Positions 40,699 to 51,859 of a stretch of DNA of 64,000 nt are shown here, piece by piece. The stretch is taken from positions 1,550,001 through 1,614,000 of the forward strand of contig CP099424.1 of assembly GCA_024114885.1 (NCBI GenBank), given 5' to 3'. Source of the stretch: Septoria linicola. Its lineage: Eukaryota; Ascomycota; Dothideomycetes; Mycosphaerellales; Mycosphaerellaceae. Under the pieces are notes generated by a model that saw only the letters and a list, made by a program, of their open reading frames with translations, was not told the origin of the DNA and searched no databases. Position 1 is the stretch's first letter, and every line of letters starts with the position of its first letter. The position numbers and the translations under genes were made by a program.

Positions 40699-43608
40699 TC
40701 AGCCTCCATTGGAATGCGCGGCTGCACCCTTCTGTTTTGTCTTCCTCGCTGCCACCTTGCGCTCTCTCAAAGGTTTACGTTCTGCTTTGCCAGACGGGGG
40801 CTTTAGCTGCTTTCCATTGGGTTTAGGCTCTGTTGCGACGGGATTGTTTTTGTTCTTTTTCTTCTTGGGTTTGGGAGTCGCGGCGGTTGGGTCCTTAAGG
40901 CTGCTGCGTTGGGACGTGTCAGAGTCGCACACGCTGGCGGAGAGCGACGGCTACTTACCTGCTCGTTGCACCCACACCTTCCTTCTGCGCGTTATTCTGT
41001 GCTTTGCTCTTCTTGGGCTTCTTGCGCTTAGTGGGTTTGGTAGAGTCGCTTTTTGCTGTTACTGTCGCCTCTTTTGCAGCCTGCTGTGCAGCCTGTTTCT
41101 TCGCTTTCTCGGCAGCGCGTTTTTGAGTTCGATTCGTCTTATTGCCGGTAACGCTATTCAACAGTCAGCCTCTTGTCCTTGAATCGCGAATCATCGCAAT
41201 CGGGAAAAGCGGTTGACAACAGGTGGAGGAGCTGACTCGTAGTTCTGTTGACCTTCAGACCAGTCTCCAGCAGCTGTTGCTCCGTAAGGCGCGTATGCAT
41301 ACTCAGACTGTGGTGGCGGGGGCGGTGGCGGCAACGAATGGTAATGCGCGGGATACTGCGCCACGGGAGCAGGGCGATTCGGGAGGTGATGATTCGATGG
41401 TCCGTATGATTGCGGTGGCTCTGGATATTGTGGGTAGTTGTAGTATCCTGGTTGATACTGTGGTGGAAGTGCCCGAGCTGGTGCAGGTGGTGGCGGCGCC
41501 GCTGTTGACGAGGATTGCGATTGACTACCTTGATCAAGGCTTCGCAAAAGTTGTCGCTGAGCGTCAAAGGAAGAGTAATTGCCACCAATTATGCAACCTA
41601 GGATACTGTTGGACTTGGATTTGCCGGTGCGCACGTCATTCAAGCGTCTTTGTATCTCATTGTGTGCGCCACGGAAGCACTTGAAGACCTTGTCGATTTG
41701 CCGTGATCCTCCAGAGATATCGTTCTCGCGCCGGTTTGGGTCGATGATGGTGAGCGTGTTTGGGTTGATCTTGCAGTACACTGGATCCACTCCTTTTCGA
41801 AAGTATCTGCCCGGATTCATCATGATGCCAGTGTTTTGAATGTCGAATTTGTTGCCATACAGGTCGAAGAAATTCTGCAAGAGCTCGCCATAACTGCAGT
41901 CGTCGCCACTGAGCTTCTCTGGCTCCATGTGCTGCATCATGCTCGTGACAAGGCAGATGATTGTGAAGCCACCAATCCCACCGAGGAACACTTCGTTGAG
42001 GCCTCGCATGGTCAAAAATTGCTTGATCAACACCACTAGAGTTGGCATACGAGGATAACGCTCCTTCCAGTCACGGAAGGTTGGCAGAGCATTGATTCCA
42101 GAATCGTTTTCGAAGGATATGTCGACCTTGATGCCGGTCAGGGCGTCCACAAACTTGAGAATAGGTACTTTGGCTTTGGAGATGACCGTCACCATATCGT
42201 CCTTCGCCACACGGTAGTTCTTCAGTAGCGCTGCGAGTTTGTGCATCTTGCTCGAGCTTTGGCAGAACATTGGCCTACCGCCAGACATGTAGTGTCTAGA
42301 TACTGCAACCAGGTCCATGTCTGCAGTTGGGAGATAGAGATCTGATGCGAAGGAACCGAAAGACTTGATCTCCACATCTTGGCCTGCTGGGGCCATGCGC
42401 ACAACTCGCTCGATGCGATTGATCAAGTCCACACGAGCAGAGCGCTCATATGAACGAGGAGCAACGTAGTCAAAGAAGTCCATGACTTCTGTGTGTAACC
42501 TGCTTGAAGTCTGGTTAGCTCAGCCCGTAGGATCTTGCGAAAGCAATCGACTGTCGTAGTCGTGCGAGTGCACGTACTGTAAGCCGACATTTGATTGGAA
42601 TTCAGTGTCTGCATTTAGCCATGGAGTCGTGTCAGAGCCATCAGGTAACCACTCTTCCACGATCGCACCAGCGCTCGAAGATAAGGTCTGCTCAAAACCA
42701 CGCTTGCGCTTGCTCGTGCTGCTCCCAGTATATGTCTGCATAAGCTCCTCATCCGTGGGCATGACCAGATCTTGAGGCGGTGGAGGCGGTGGCAGGTCAA
42801 CGGCCGCCTGTGCTGGTGGAGCAGCAACAAAGTCATTATCGTCGCCCTCGGACGAGTCGACCTCCCCTTCAGATTCTGGTTCATCAAAGTTGAACGAGAT
42901 GAAATCTGCGTTCTCTTTGATTGAATTGGTGACGTCGTTCGATGCAGCAACTTCGGCCTTTCGCTTGCGAATGGTCTGGACAATATCCTTCTTGGCGGTG
43001 TTTACTACATCTGTCGGCGGTAGGACAGAATATGGGTCAGGGTTGGACCACTGCGGACGGTCTGGCTGGTCCGCATCGTCGGAGACCTTCGCTCGCTTTC
43101 GAGGCTGATCTCCATTCTCTGCCTCATCGGCCGCGTCGGAATCCTCATCACTGGATTCCATTTCAAGGAATTTGGCGTGTTCGGACGGACCAAGCATCTC
43201 CTCGGGAGCATCAGCGCCCTCGGTGAACCCGAGAATGGCGCGCTTGTGAGCAGGCTTTGGAATGAAGCGACCACCTCGTCCAAAGCCTCTTCCACCACGA
43301 CCGCCGCCACGGCCTCTCCTAGAATCCTGGCGTGGGCGGGAAGGTGCTTGCTGCTCGCGCGATGCAGGTGGAAAGCGAGGTGCTTGGGGCCCTGTCGATT
43401 GGAATGTAAAGTCTCCTCGTGGCGGGCGGTAGGTATCAGGCCGCGGATCACGGTCACCTGCAGCGCCCCGGAAGCTGAAGCCACTGTCGCGGTACTCATC
43501 GCGAGGACGTTCGCTGCGATAGCCATCGTAGTAGTCATTGCGGCGCGGCGGCGAGTAGCGGTCGTAGCGGTCATCACGGTATCGCGATGGATGGTAGGAG
43601 TCGCCCAT
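40699..43608 (-). CDS. TRF4: non-canonical poly(A) polymerase, Trf4/Trf5 family (TRAMP complex)
   Basis: Exons 43608-42578, 42499-41237, 41153-40959 and 40903-40699 give 897 residues. The enzyme adds short oligo(A) tails to nuclear RNAs to mark them for the exosome. The N-terminal exon is Arg/Gly/Asp-rich (RGGGRGGRGFGRGG) and ends in GLQ, spliced (GTACGT...AAGCAG) to LHTEVMDFFDYV. The nucleotidyltransferase core has GSFASDLYLPTADMDLV with the paired Asp residues and a third in KVDISFE; the PAP-associated domain follows (NTLTIIDPNRREND). Next comes a Pro/Tyr-rich stretch and a very Lys-rich C-terminal tail on two further exons. The third junction uses a weaker GTCAGC donor; without it the protein stops at 41191 with FSRLR. 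Confidence 0.85.
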
Positions 43609-44310
43609 GATTCTCTGCTCTTCAGCCGAGTCAAAAAGTCGACTTTGTGCTGGTGAATTAGTTTGTTGTTGCGCGTCGTCGCGTCTCAGGCGAGTGCAAA
43701 CTGCAGAACGCCTGACACCAGGAATCTACGCGACCACCGCAGGAAAGGAGCGACAGAAGTGGGCTCGCGCGGTCAGGTGAGGAAAGTGAGTTGAAAATGT
43801 GAGCGCGAGGCCAATTCTGTCATCATCGACGGGTCTGCGGGATGATAGAATAGTCTTGGCACATTTCGACGTCGAAACCATTGTGGTGCCTTTCAGCTCA
43901 CTTGACGATAACGGAGTAGATGCATCTCCTTGAACGTAAGACCGTTTACTTGCAATTTTCCAAGAGTTGTTTGCTGCCTGCTCGCGCCCTGTGCCTGCCG
44001 CATTAAGTCGCGATGACTGCCTATCAAGCGGAGAGCAAGAGAGGGCCTCTGTCGAACGCGAGTGCGCGGAGTGCTGCAGAACAAATACAACATCGTACTG
44101 ACCACGACCTTCAATTGCTTCAACGTGTTCAGATCTCACCTCCAGCAAATACTACTGACTGCCATAACAGTGTCGCCACCTGCGCAACCCCCAAGCTTCC
44201 AGGAGTGCCAGAACTCCACATTGAGCAAGCAAGATAGCTTTCACTCCAGAGAAAGCTCCGCCATCAAATATTGATACGTCGACCCGGCCAAAGACCTGCA
44301 GCGAACTGAG
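43609..44310. other. intergenic, divergent promoter region
   Basis: Between the Trf4 start (minus) and the GFA gene start (plus). Overlapping short frames on both strands, nothing recognised. Confidence 0.5.
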
Positions 44311-45605
44311 ATGGCAGCCGAGATACGTACCCTCAAGGCGACATGTATCTGCGGCGACAGTGCTCACGAGATCAGTATACGTGACGAAGACTTTCCGCTC
44401 AAAGCATACATGTGTCACTGCAATTCATGCCGCCATATGACGGGATCACTTTGTCTCACTGTCACCTTCTTGCCAGCGTACTATCGACCTGAGCAGTCTC
44501 TTATAGACAGGCTAACGGGCTTCTCGTTCTCGAATCGAATAACCCAGTACTTCTGCACGAGATGCGGCTGCCACATGCTGGCTCGCTGCTTGACCGCTGG
44601 TGACAACCCCAGTAGTGAGGTGAGCGCTCACATCTTCGCTTCTGTATGCTCGATCTCCGCTGATAGGACCACAGGCTACCTGGAACGTGACCACCGGCAC
44701 ATTGGAAGACATCGACGGTGCTCTCGATTGGCGTAGTCATGAGCATATTCAAGACACTCGGGATGGCGGATTCGCGGATATGCTGTTGGAAGTCAACAGG
44801 AAGGAACTCCAACGCTGGCCCGCTCATTTTCCTTACCATGCAGAGCCATCTGATACCTCGGATCCCAATCAAGAACTCCCGGTCTATGGGCAGTCGCTAC
44901 CACAGTCACCCACGACGGACAGGCTACACAGGCTACAGGGCCATTGCAAGTGCGGCGGAGTGAGTTTCTACGTTGCCCGGCCTTCTGCGAGATCAGCACT
45001 CGCCAAGAAAGTGTGGCCTAAGCTTCCATCCATGAACGACATCGAGGAGTCGAACGTGCCCGACGAGACCGAGACGTTCTGGTTGCGCGATCATGGTACG
45101 AAGTTTCTCGCTGGCTTGTGCGCGTGCAACTCCTGCCGTCTCGCTTCGGGCATGGAAACGACATTTTGGGCATTCGTGCCTACGGTAGATCTTTCAATCG
45201 GCAAGAATGGCGAGGAGCCCTGTACGTATTCATCACGACCAGAAAAGAGGCACTGTTAATACCTCACGCTCACTCTCAGTCACATTCGACTTTGGCACAC
45301 TCAAGAAGTACACGTCCTCCGACGGCTGCCATCGGTACTTCTGCAACACTTGCGGCGCCACTTGTTTCTACGATGCAGACGACAGAAAGTTCATGAAAGA
45401 TGTGGCGATCGGTCTTCTGACTGCTGATGGTGCTCGAGCAGAAAGCTGGTTAGGATGGCGCACGAACCGCCTAGGTTATCGAGAAGACAGTATGCCACGA
45501 GCTGGTGGCTTGACGGTTGGTATCGAGAGAGGCTTGCAGGCATGGGAGAAGCACCGCACTGGTGAGGACCTCAGTGGTCCCATCCGAACTGGAGGGGCAT
45601 TATGA
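44311..45605 (+). CDS. tandem GFA (CENP-V type) zinc-domain protein
   Basis: Exons 44311-44619, 44675-45221 and 45280-45605 encode 393 residues with two GFA domains. The first has CICG, CHCNSC and CTRCG; the second has CKCGG, CACNSC and CNTCG. Both therefore keep the full zinc-ligand set of the glutathione-dependent formaldehyde-activating / CENP-V fold. Introns are 55 nt (GTGAGC...CACAG) and 58 nt (GTACGT...CTCAG), both in frame. Fungal members are mostly uncharacterised; some act on S-hydroxymethyl-glutathione-like or small-molecule substrates. The reaction of this protein cannot be deduced. Confidence 0.85.
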
Positions 45606-46137
45606 TCTCCAAGTTCTGCTCCGCACAAAACGCAACTGGCTTTACTCATTCTTGATGCTCAGCTGATTAGCAAGCCGTCTGAGCTGTCACGATGCTGCCT
45701 TGTGGCCACGTGTGCAGCGGCATGGTTCAATATAGCATTATCCGCAAAGACAGGCCCAGGGTCCAAGTATATCCCTCGAGAACAACATTGCTTTTGTATC
45801 TGCCGCCCTTCGCTCGCAATGCATCTCGTAATGGGGTTGCCGAGGCAGGAAGGAGCGCCTCCACGACCCACTTACGGATTATCCTGATTCGTCCCTCCGC
45901 AGCGGGCTTGCTGTATGCAGGCCAGCTAACAATGTCGTCAGGCTAGTGCCACGTCTAGACGCCTATCAGTCAACATCAGCTTGGAATTAAAAGCCTCACG
46001 CGACGACAGAGATAAGAAGATCTACCTGCAGCTGAACGAATAAATCTAGCGGATCTCATACAGAAGACCACATACACAAGGCAGACAGTCATCATACTAG
46101 AACATACCAGGCACAAATCTGGCAAACACGGAACAAC
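45606..46137. other. intergenic, no gene recognised
   Basis: About 530 bp between two co-oriented genes; no TATA box or RNA gene recognised. Confidence 0.5.
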
Positions 46138-46875
46138 ATGTCCTCTCAGTGGACTTCAATAAATGGAGCCACAGTCCCTAACGAAGACCCAACAGCAGAA
46201 TCGTTCACCATAACTGCGCCTCCAAAGACCGACATTTGGCGCCGCTCAGAGTCTGACGATGTCTTCAATGCTCCCACAATCTACCAAAGCATTCCAGCCT
46301 CTCAGTTCAAGTCCATCTCTGTGACAGTGTACGCCCCATGGCATACTCAGTACGATCAAGGCGGTCTGATCGTTGCCTTTCCCTCATCTTCGACTCCCAG
46401 GCCGCATGATGCCAAGGACAAGAAGAAAGCTGAAGACGAAGAGCCAGAGAATCCTGTACGGCCCAGCAAATGGATCAAGGCTGGGATCGAGTTCTTCGAA
46501 CTGAGTGCTGTGCTGGGGATTGTCGGAACTGATCGATTTAGCGACTGGTCTCTTGCGCCTATGAGCCAAGAGTACCACCAGAAAGCGAGGTTCAAGATCG
46601 AGAAGAAGGAGAACACGCTGTGGATTTATGCTGCGCAGGAGGGAGAGGAGAAGATGAAGGTGAGTTATGACCCAGTACATCTGATGATCGAGTGCCATGC
46701 TAATGAGCTGTTGTAGCCTATGCGAGAGATCAAATGGGCGTTCATGGAAGGTAGAGATGAAGAGGACGTCTGGGTTGGGGTCTATGCCGCTAAGCCAACA
46801 GCTGATGAAGGCGAGGACGAGGAGAAGGGAATTGAGGTCAGCTTCTCAGACTTGCAAATCGAAATCGAAGAGTAG
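46138..46875 (+). CDS. DUF1349-like beta-sandwich protein
   Basis: Exons 46138-46659 and 46717-46875, intron 57 nt (GTGAGT...TTGTAG), 226 residues. The arrangement SFTITAPPKTDIWRR...YDQGGLIVAF...WIKAGIEFF, then a short strand near the C-terminus (DVWVGVYAAKP), matches the concanavalin-like DUF1349 family found in bacteria and fungi. No signal peptide, so probably cytosolic. A Lys/Glu-rich loop (DAKDKKKAEDEEPEN) interrupts the domain. Function unknown; carbohydrate binding is suggested only by the fold. Confidence 0.75.
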
Positions 46876-47364
46876 GTTTGGTGATCATTGCTCACATGCA
46901 TGGCTTGCATATCGGCGTTGTTTCACGTCAGCGGGATAGAATGAATTATGAGTAGATGAAATGGACCTAGCATTCTCAGCGCCACCTTTTCCGATCTGCA
47001 TGCTGAACCACGCATTGTATCTTTGTGAGAATGGTAGCATAGTTCCAGGCGCTGAGTGACGACATAGATTTGTATTTGTCTTGGGTGTCATGGGTGGTCA
47101 TCGCATATAACCTTGCCCGTCACCCATTCACTCACTTTCGCGCTAACACTTCATCTCTTCAAACACATTGCATATGCTTCAAACCACTAAACACAACTTG
47201 TTCTCGATAAAAAGAAGAGCCACAGCACGGCGGAGCATCGATACTTGGCGTGCCCGGGCCGGTGGTCCACGCACAAGCCGGAATTCCCGCTGTAGTAAAA
47301 TAACATCTCATACACCACGCTACAACGACGAAGACAACGACACCAACGATAAAGGCAAAAATGA
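46876..47364. other. intergenic, no gene recognised
   Basis: Nothing seen apart from short frames; the A5 run at 47357-47361 belongs to the tRNA-like element (see there). Confidence 0.5.
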
Positions 47365-47456
47365 TGCCCTCTACTGGATTCGAACCAATGACCTCGTCAT
47401 CACCGGAGTTCTGGAAGGAATACTAGTGACGCGCTCTACCCCTGACTGTGGAATGA
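47365..47456 (-). tRNA. tRNA-Thr(AGT)-like sequence with intron, 5' end degenerate
   Basis: On the minus strand the 3' half is good: T arm GGTTCGAATCC, acceptor strand AGAGGGC plus A, and a T5 run just after it (47361-47357), which fits a Pol III terminator. The anticodon stem pairs CGTCA with TGACG. The loop starts CTAGTA, giving anticodon AGT at the usual place, with about 20 nt left over as a normal intron after position 37. The D arm is imperfect (GTCAGGGGTAGAGC) and the first seven bases do not pair with AGAGGGC. It is therefore probably a pseudogene or a 5'-replaced copy. Confidence 0.5.
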
Positions 47457-47951
47457 TTAGCTGGATGTTCCGAACGAAGTGGAAGCGGTGAATGCTTACG
47501 CTAAGAGGGCTGCTGTGATTGGACAACCAGAATTTTCAGCTGAATATAATTGCTTGACTCTCTCTCGCGGAAAACTGGGTCTGCCCGGGGCTTCTCAGGT
47601 GGGTAGCCGTATCGCTCACTATGACCAAAACTTACCAGATGCTGCTAGACCTCTACTAGTTATACTTCGCTATGGGAGCTGTGATCAAAGAGCCACTATT
47701 ACGCTAGAGACGGTCAAAGCGTACTGCGGAAAAGTGATGTTGGCAATTCCGCAAGCTAGGCTCTTCCTCGGGCAAGCTCTCTCCGCACTCTCCACTTCTC
47801 GCAACTCCTCCAAGCTATGCCATGAACCGACCTCGCAACTCATGACGAGGGTTCGCAGCAAAGTTGTAATTCCAACGAGCTTCGGGAGCTCACTCTATAC
47901 GGTAAGCAAATTGGTAGGCTTTCATCGTTTGTTCCACCCAGGTGCTCCATC
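47457..47951. other. intergenic, no gene recognised
   Basis: Promoter side of the cyclase-family gene. A 184-codon frame at 47479-48033 runs through the real first exon in another frame and is likely chance. Confidence 0.5.
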
Positions 47952-48974
47952 ATGGCATCTAGCATACCAAAGTTCTCTGAACTTCCAGTCGATAAGAATG
48001 GCCCTCACCACAACGCTTGGGGCCTGTAAGTAGCATAACATAGCCCGGGCATAGCATGCCATGCTCAACTGACATGCTCCAGGTACGGCAAAGATGATCA
48101 ACTGGGCACACTCAACCGCCTCACGGACGATGTAGTCAAGTCTGCAGCCAGCGAGATCCAAACAGGTACAAGGATCAATCTCGACTGGCCTCTCGACGCT
48201 CAAGCCGATGTTCCATTCTTCGGCCGACAGTCCTTCGAGAAGAACGTATATCAAAAACCACCACGGATCGTCAACGATGATGTATGGACCTTCAATACTC
48301 AGTCCTCCTCGCAGTGGGACGGCCTCCGACATTTCGGCTACCAGAAAGAAGCAGCGTTCTACAACGGCGTGACACTAGATGAGATTCATGGAAGAAATGG
48401 GGTCGAGAAGACGAACAAGAATGGCATTGGTGCATGGGCAGAGCAAGGCATCGTGGGAAGAGGCGTATTGCTCGACTACCACGAATGGAGATTGAAGAAT
48501 GGCATCGAACACAACGCTTTCGAGACAGGAAGCATACCCGCAGTAACGCTGAAGCAAGTCGCAAAAGATCAAGGGACAGAGATCAAGTTCGGCGATATTC
48601 TTATCTTGAGGACTGGATACCTGGTCGCGTACAACAAGCTGTCGAAAGATGAGATAGAATTCATGCGAGGGAAGCAGCCATTGACCTTCACAGGCGTCGA
48701 ACAGAGTGAGGAGATGATGGAGTTTATGTGGAGCAACTTCAGTGCTTGTGCAGCAGATCACCCGAGCTGGGAGGCGTGGCCGACGCAGAAAGAGTACGCA
48801 TTGCATGAGGTTATGCTTGCTGGTTGGGGCATGCCGATTGGAGAGCTGTTTGATCTGGAGAAGCTGGCAGCACACTGCAGGAACGCAGGACGGTATAGCT
48901 TCTTTGTCGTGAGCAAGCCAGTAAATGTGCCTGGCGGAGTTGCCAGTCCGCCGAATATCGTTGCGATCTTTTGA
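47952..48974 (+). CDS. cyclase-family (kynurenine-formamidase-like) protein
   Basis: Exons 47952-48025 and 48083-48974, intron 57 nt (GTAAGT...CTCCAG), 321 residues. The start FSELPVDKNGPHHNAWGLYGKDDQLGTLN and the later GRGVLLDY, GDILILRTGY and AGWGMPIGELFDLE segments identify the fungal branch of the cyclase (PF04199) family. The usual metal-binding HxGTHxDxP is replaced by the QWDGLRHFGYQ region, as in other fungal members, so metal chemistry and substrate are unclear. Proteins of this type are annotated as putative cyclases, and some lie in secondary-metabolism clusters; nothing nearby supports that here. Confidence 0.85.
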
Positions 48975-49205
48975 GTCAGGTCTGGAGACTCCTCGTTCAG
49001 CTTCCTTTGATCGGTCAATGCAGCCGTGCGCGCACCGATCGCGGACCAGTCGGTAGCGAGATGCAGTTTTCCAGCCGAAGCTGCCACAGCCAGAAAGAAA
49101 GCGATGAACGCTGGGACTTGACAACTGAACACGCCCCGACAGTTCTGCAACTTGCATGACCTCAGAGTTTAGCTATGGACAGTCCCATTGACAGACGACA
49201 TTAAA

Positions 49206-50411
49206 TCAACTTCTCAGATACTCTTTCACCTTGTCACCCCACACGACCTGCCGCTTGTAGAACGCCATTTCAGGTACGTTACCTGTGGCCAGACCATCGA
49301 TTGCCTGCGCAAGCTCTTCGCCATAGCCCTCCTTCTTGACATCTTCGAGTCGGTACTGGTATGTCTTGAACGAGAAGACAACCGCTCCACTCTTCGGTAA
49401 CCTGAACAACGTCTGTCTCTCTGATCTCAATCGACAATTTTCGACAGCAACGGTCGCTTTCTGTGCATCAATCTGTGCTTGCAAATCGAGCTTTTCAACA
49501 TCACGTTCTGTGCCGTGATGTTTCGCTGTATGTGCATAGTTGGAGTCGACTTTCTCGGCAGTTTTGCCGTCTTCATACAAGTGGTTCCCACCTTCGGAGA
49601 AGAGCTGAGCGTTGGTTGTGATTGCCCAGTTCGATCTTTTGACAGCCTTGCCCGTGGGTAGCTTTGCGAAAAAGCGATCCATCGACTTTTCGAGCTTCTG
49701 TTTGTATCCTGGTACAGGAATATGAATCGCGCTGAGTGGGAGGCCGATCTTCTTCCTCAGACTGAAGCCAGATGGGAAGCAGCATATGAACGCTTGCAGA
49801 TGATAAAGAGGTTGACCGTCTGGCGATGTAGAAGAACCAAGCAGGAGCAGAAAGTCCGTGTCAACATGACCTCCCAACGTTTTCAAAGCTGCCATCGGAT
49901 CCTGCTCCTGGATCGAGATATACTCCTTCGAGACGGTGTTGTAGAGCTGCGCTGTCGACTTCTCGTCGTACTTTGGAACGAGCTTGTACAATGTTGGGTA
50001 CCTTTTCGGCAAATACGTACCAAACATCCATTCGTGTAATTCAAGCACCGCTGGAGAACAGACAGAGTTGCACCGTACCGTGGCATCGGAGTGCTCGTCC
50101 ATGATCTGCCTACGAATTTGCATACGTTCTGCGAATGTGTTGTCCATAGCTACTATGTCGGAAAGCGATATGTTCTCCAAGGCCATTGTAAGATGGTACT
50201 TGGGCTTCAGTGGTGAGTTCCGCAGTGGTGTCGTGCTCCGCCAGTCAAAGTTATCCAGAGCATCGATCGTAATATACGGATCCTCTGCGCTAGGTTTGAG
50301 TGCTTGATCGATCAGCGCAGGATCTTGTGCTCGTCTTCCATAGATGCATCGATATATCAGAATCGTCAAGCATGAAAGGAGCAGTACGGCGGCGACCAGT
50401 AATTGGGGCAT
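49206..50411 (-). CDS. HRQ-family protein (DUF3445, heme-dependent N-demethylase-like)
   Basis: Single exon, 401 residues. An N-terminal membrane segment (about residues 4-20) is followed by a domain with the fungal HRQ-family layout: YHLTMALENISLSDIVAMDN, LHEWMFGTYLPKRYP, FCCFPSG-like AFICCFPSGFSLRKKIG, IHIPVPGYKQKLEKSMDRFF and a late RLPKSGAVVFSFKTYQY. In bacteria related proteins are the alpha subunit of heme-dependent oxidative N-demethylase. The fungal forms are membrane-tethered and uncharacterised. Confidence 0.82.
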   Translation of the reverse strand: MPQLLVAAVLLLSCLTILIYRCIYGRRAQDPALIDQALKPSAEDPYITIDALDNFDWRSTTPLRNSPLKPKYHLTMALENISLSDIVAMDNTFAERMQIRRQIMDEHSDATVRCNSVCSPAVLELHEWMFGTYLPKRYPTLYKLVPKYDEKSTAQLYNTVSKEYISIQEQDPMAALKTLGGHVDTDFLLLLGSSTSPDGQPLYHLQAFICCFPSGFSLRKKIGLPLSAIHIPVPGYKQKLEKSMDRFFAKLPTGKAVKRSNWAITTNAQLFSEGGNHLYEDGKTAEKVDSNYAHTAKHHGTERDVEKLDLQAQIDAQKATVAVENCRLRSERQTLFRLPKSGAVVFSFKTYQYRLEDVKKEGYGEELAQAIDGLATGNVPEMAFYKRQVVWGDKVKEYLRS

Positions 50412-51859
50412 GATCGTAAAGAAGTTGAAGCTAACGGGGTAAGCAAGGTGCCTGAGCTTCGAACCGGCGTCGATCAGGACGAGAGCAAGTGATGAAGAGA
50501 AGGGTATATATGGCAGGACGCGTGTGTCAGAGAGTCATTCAGAGGATGACCACGACCGCCGTCTGGAGTGGAGTTCGACAGACACGAGACTAGCCAATGG
50601 CTTGAGCTAAAGCATAGCTATCAGTGTCCGTGCGCCACTAGCTTCCGGATTTGGTAAGAAAGTCCTCTTGTATACCATGGGGCAGGTCGCGATCATATGG
50701 CAATTAGTTGACAGCATTTTCCAATACACGACGCTGGTTATCACTGGGTAGGCGAATAGAACCCCGCTTCAAGCTGCCGCCAGACGCAGCCGATCGGCCA
50801 CTTGATGCGCCCCAAGGAAGTCGAAAAGAGCAACAAGATTTGCGACATGATGTGCTCCCGGGCCGGTGTGTCGGAACTGTCGTCGAGCATATGCGTTCTG
50901 TAGACTTCCAGGTACTAGATCGTAAGCCACCATGATTCTATGCAATCTATATGCGCTCATTCTGAGGAGCTCTCCAACACTCGTTCGGGCCCCGAATTCG
51001 CTTGGGTAACGACCTGCTCGACTCTGCAACGGATGCACATAAGCCAAAGTATGTGGAGCAATGGCGCCATTCGCAATTGCAGCGCGAAGATTAGCACTAA
51101 GCAGCTATTAGAGAGCCCAACATATTCGATAGTCTGAACGACACCTTCGTATATTCTCGTCGGAATACCATCGTACGCCGCTCTGCAGGCTATATACTTG
51201 TCGAATACGTTGCTGCCATGCGATATCTGCGTCCGTGAAGCCGACATTATGATAGGATTCAGCTCCTCCACCGCCGTCGTAGCCGTAAGAGGACATTACA
51301 CTTGGGTTGGCAAATCCTATGTCGACACCGTAATGTATGCTTGCCGATCGGAATCGAATATCGTCCATGAAGACGTGGAGAAGATAAGGTGGGAATGACA
51401 TTGTCGGTAGCAAAGCGTGCAAAGAAGATTGACGACGAGCAATCTTCTATGCTTTTGATCTTCGTTTCCGGTCGAGCGGCACTGCTAAGCGAAAGGTGGA
51501 AGCCAGGAAGAACGGCCACAAGACTGACAGGTGATCGTGCCATCAGGAGGATCCCACGAGAAGTAGCACTGTTCGCACAAGAGATCTTTATGCAATACTT
51601 TCGGCTGGGGAAGCGTGCCATAGTGCTCATGTGTGACAACCATGCCATGACCTCACCTTTCCGCTGCGTGATAGGCATACATGAGCCAAGACTTCTCACG
51701 ATAGGTCATGCCACCTGTATAGCGGTGAAGCTGAGTGGCCTCGTGGACGGTTCGCATGCCGAAGAGGTGTGGTCCGAGGCCGTTCTTGAGTGACAATGCT
51801 TGGGTACGACTATCAGATGATGAACGCCCATCAGATCAGGTAGGCTTTGGAAAAGACGA
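50412..51859. other. intergenic, no confident gene
   Basis: About 1.4 kb with several overlapping frames up to 146 codons on both strands. A plus-strand frame from 51395 to 51793 has a protein-like composition but no motif, homology or splice support, so it is not called. Confidence 0.45.

Noticed and set aside
47168..47491. 107-codon plus-strand frame containing a YWIRTNDLVITGVL-type segment
   Set aside because: The segment is the translation of the antisense of the tRNA-like element; such peptides are a common spurious annotation.
47479..48033. 184-codon frame before the cyclase gene
   Set aside because: It crosses the real first exon of the cyclase-family gene in another frame and lacks conserved features.
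51395..51793. 133-codon plus-strand frame with protein-like composition
   Set aside because: No motif, neighbour support or splice evidence; frames of this length occur by chance many times in this window.
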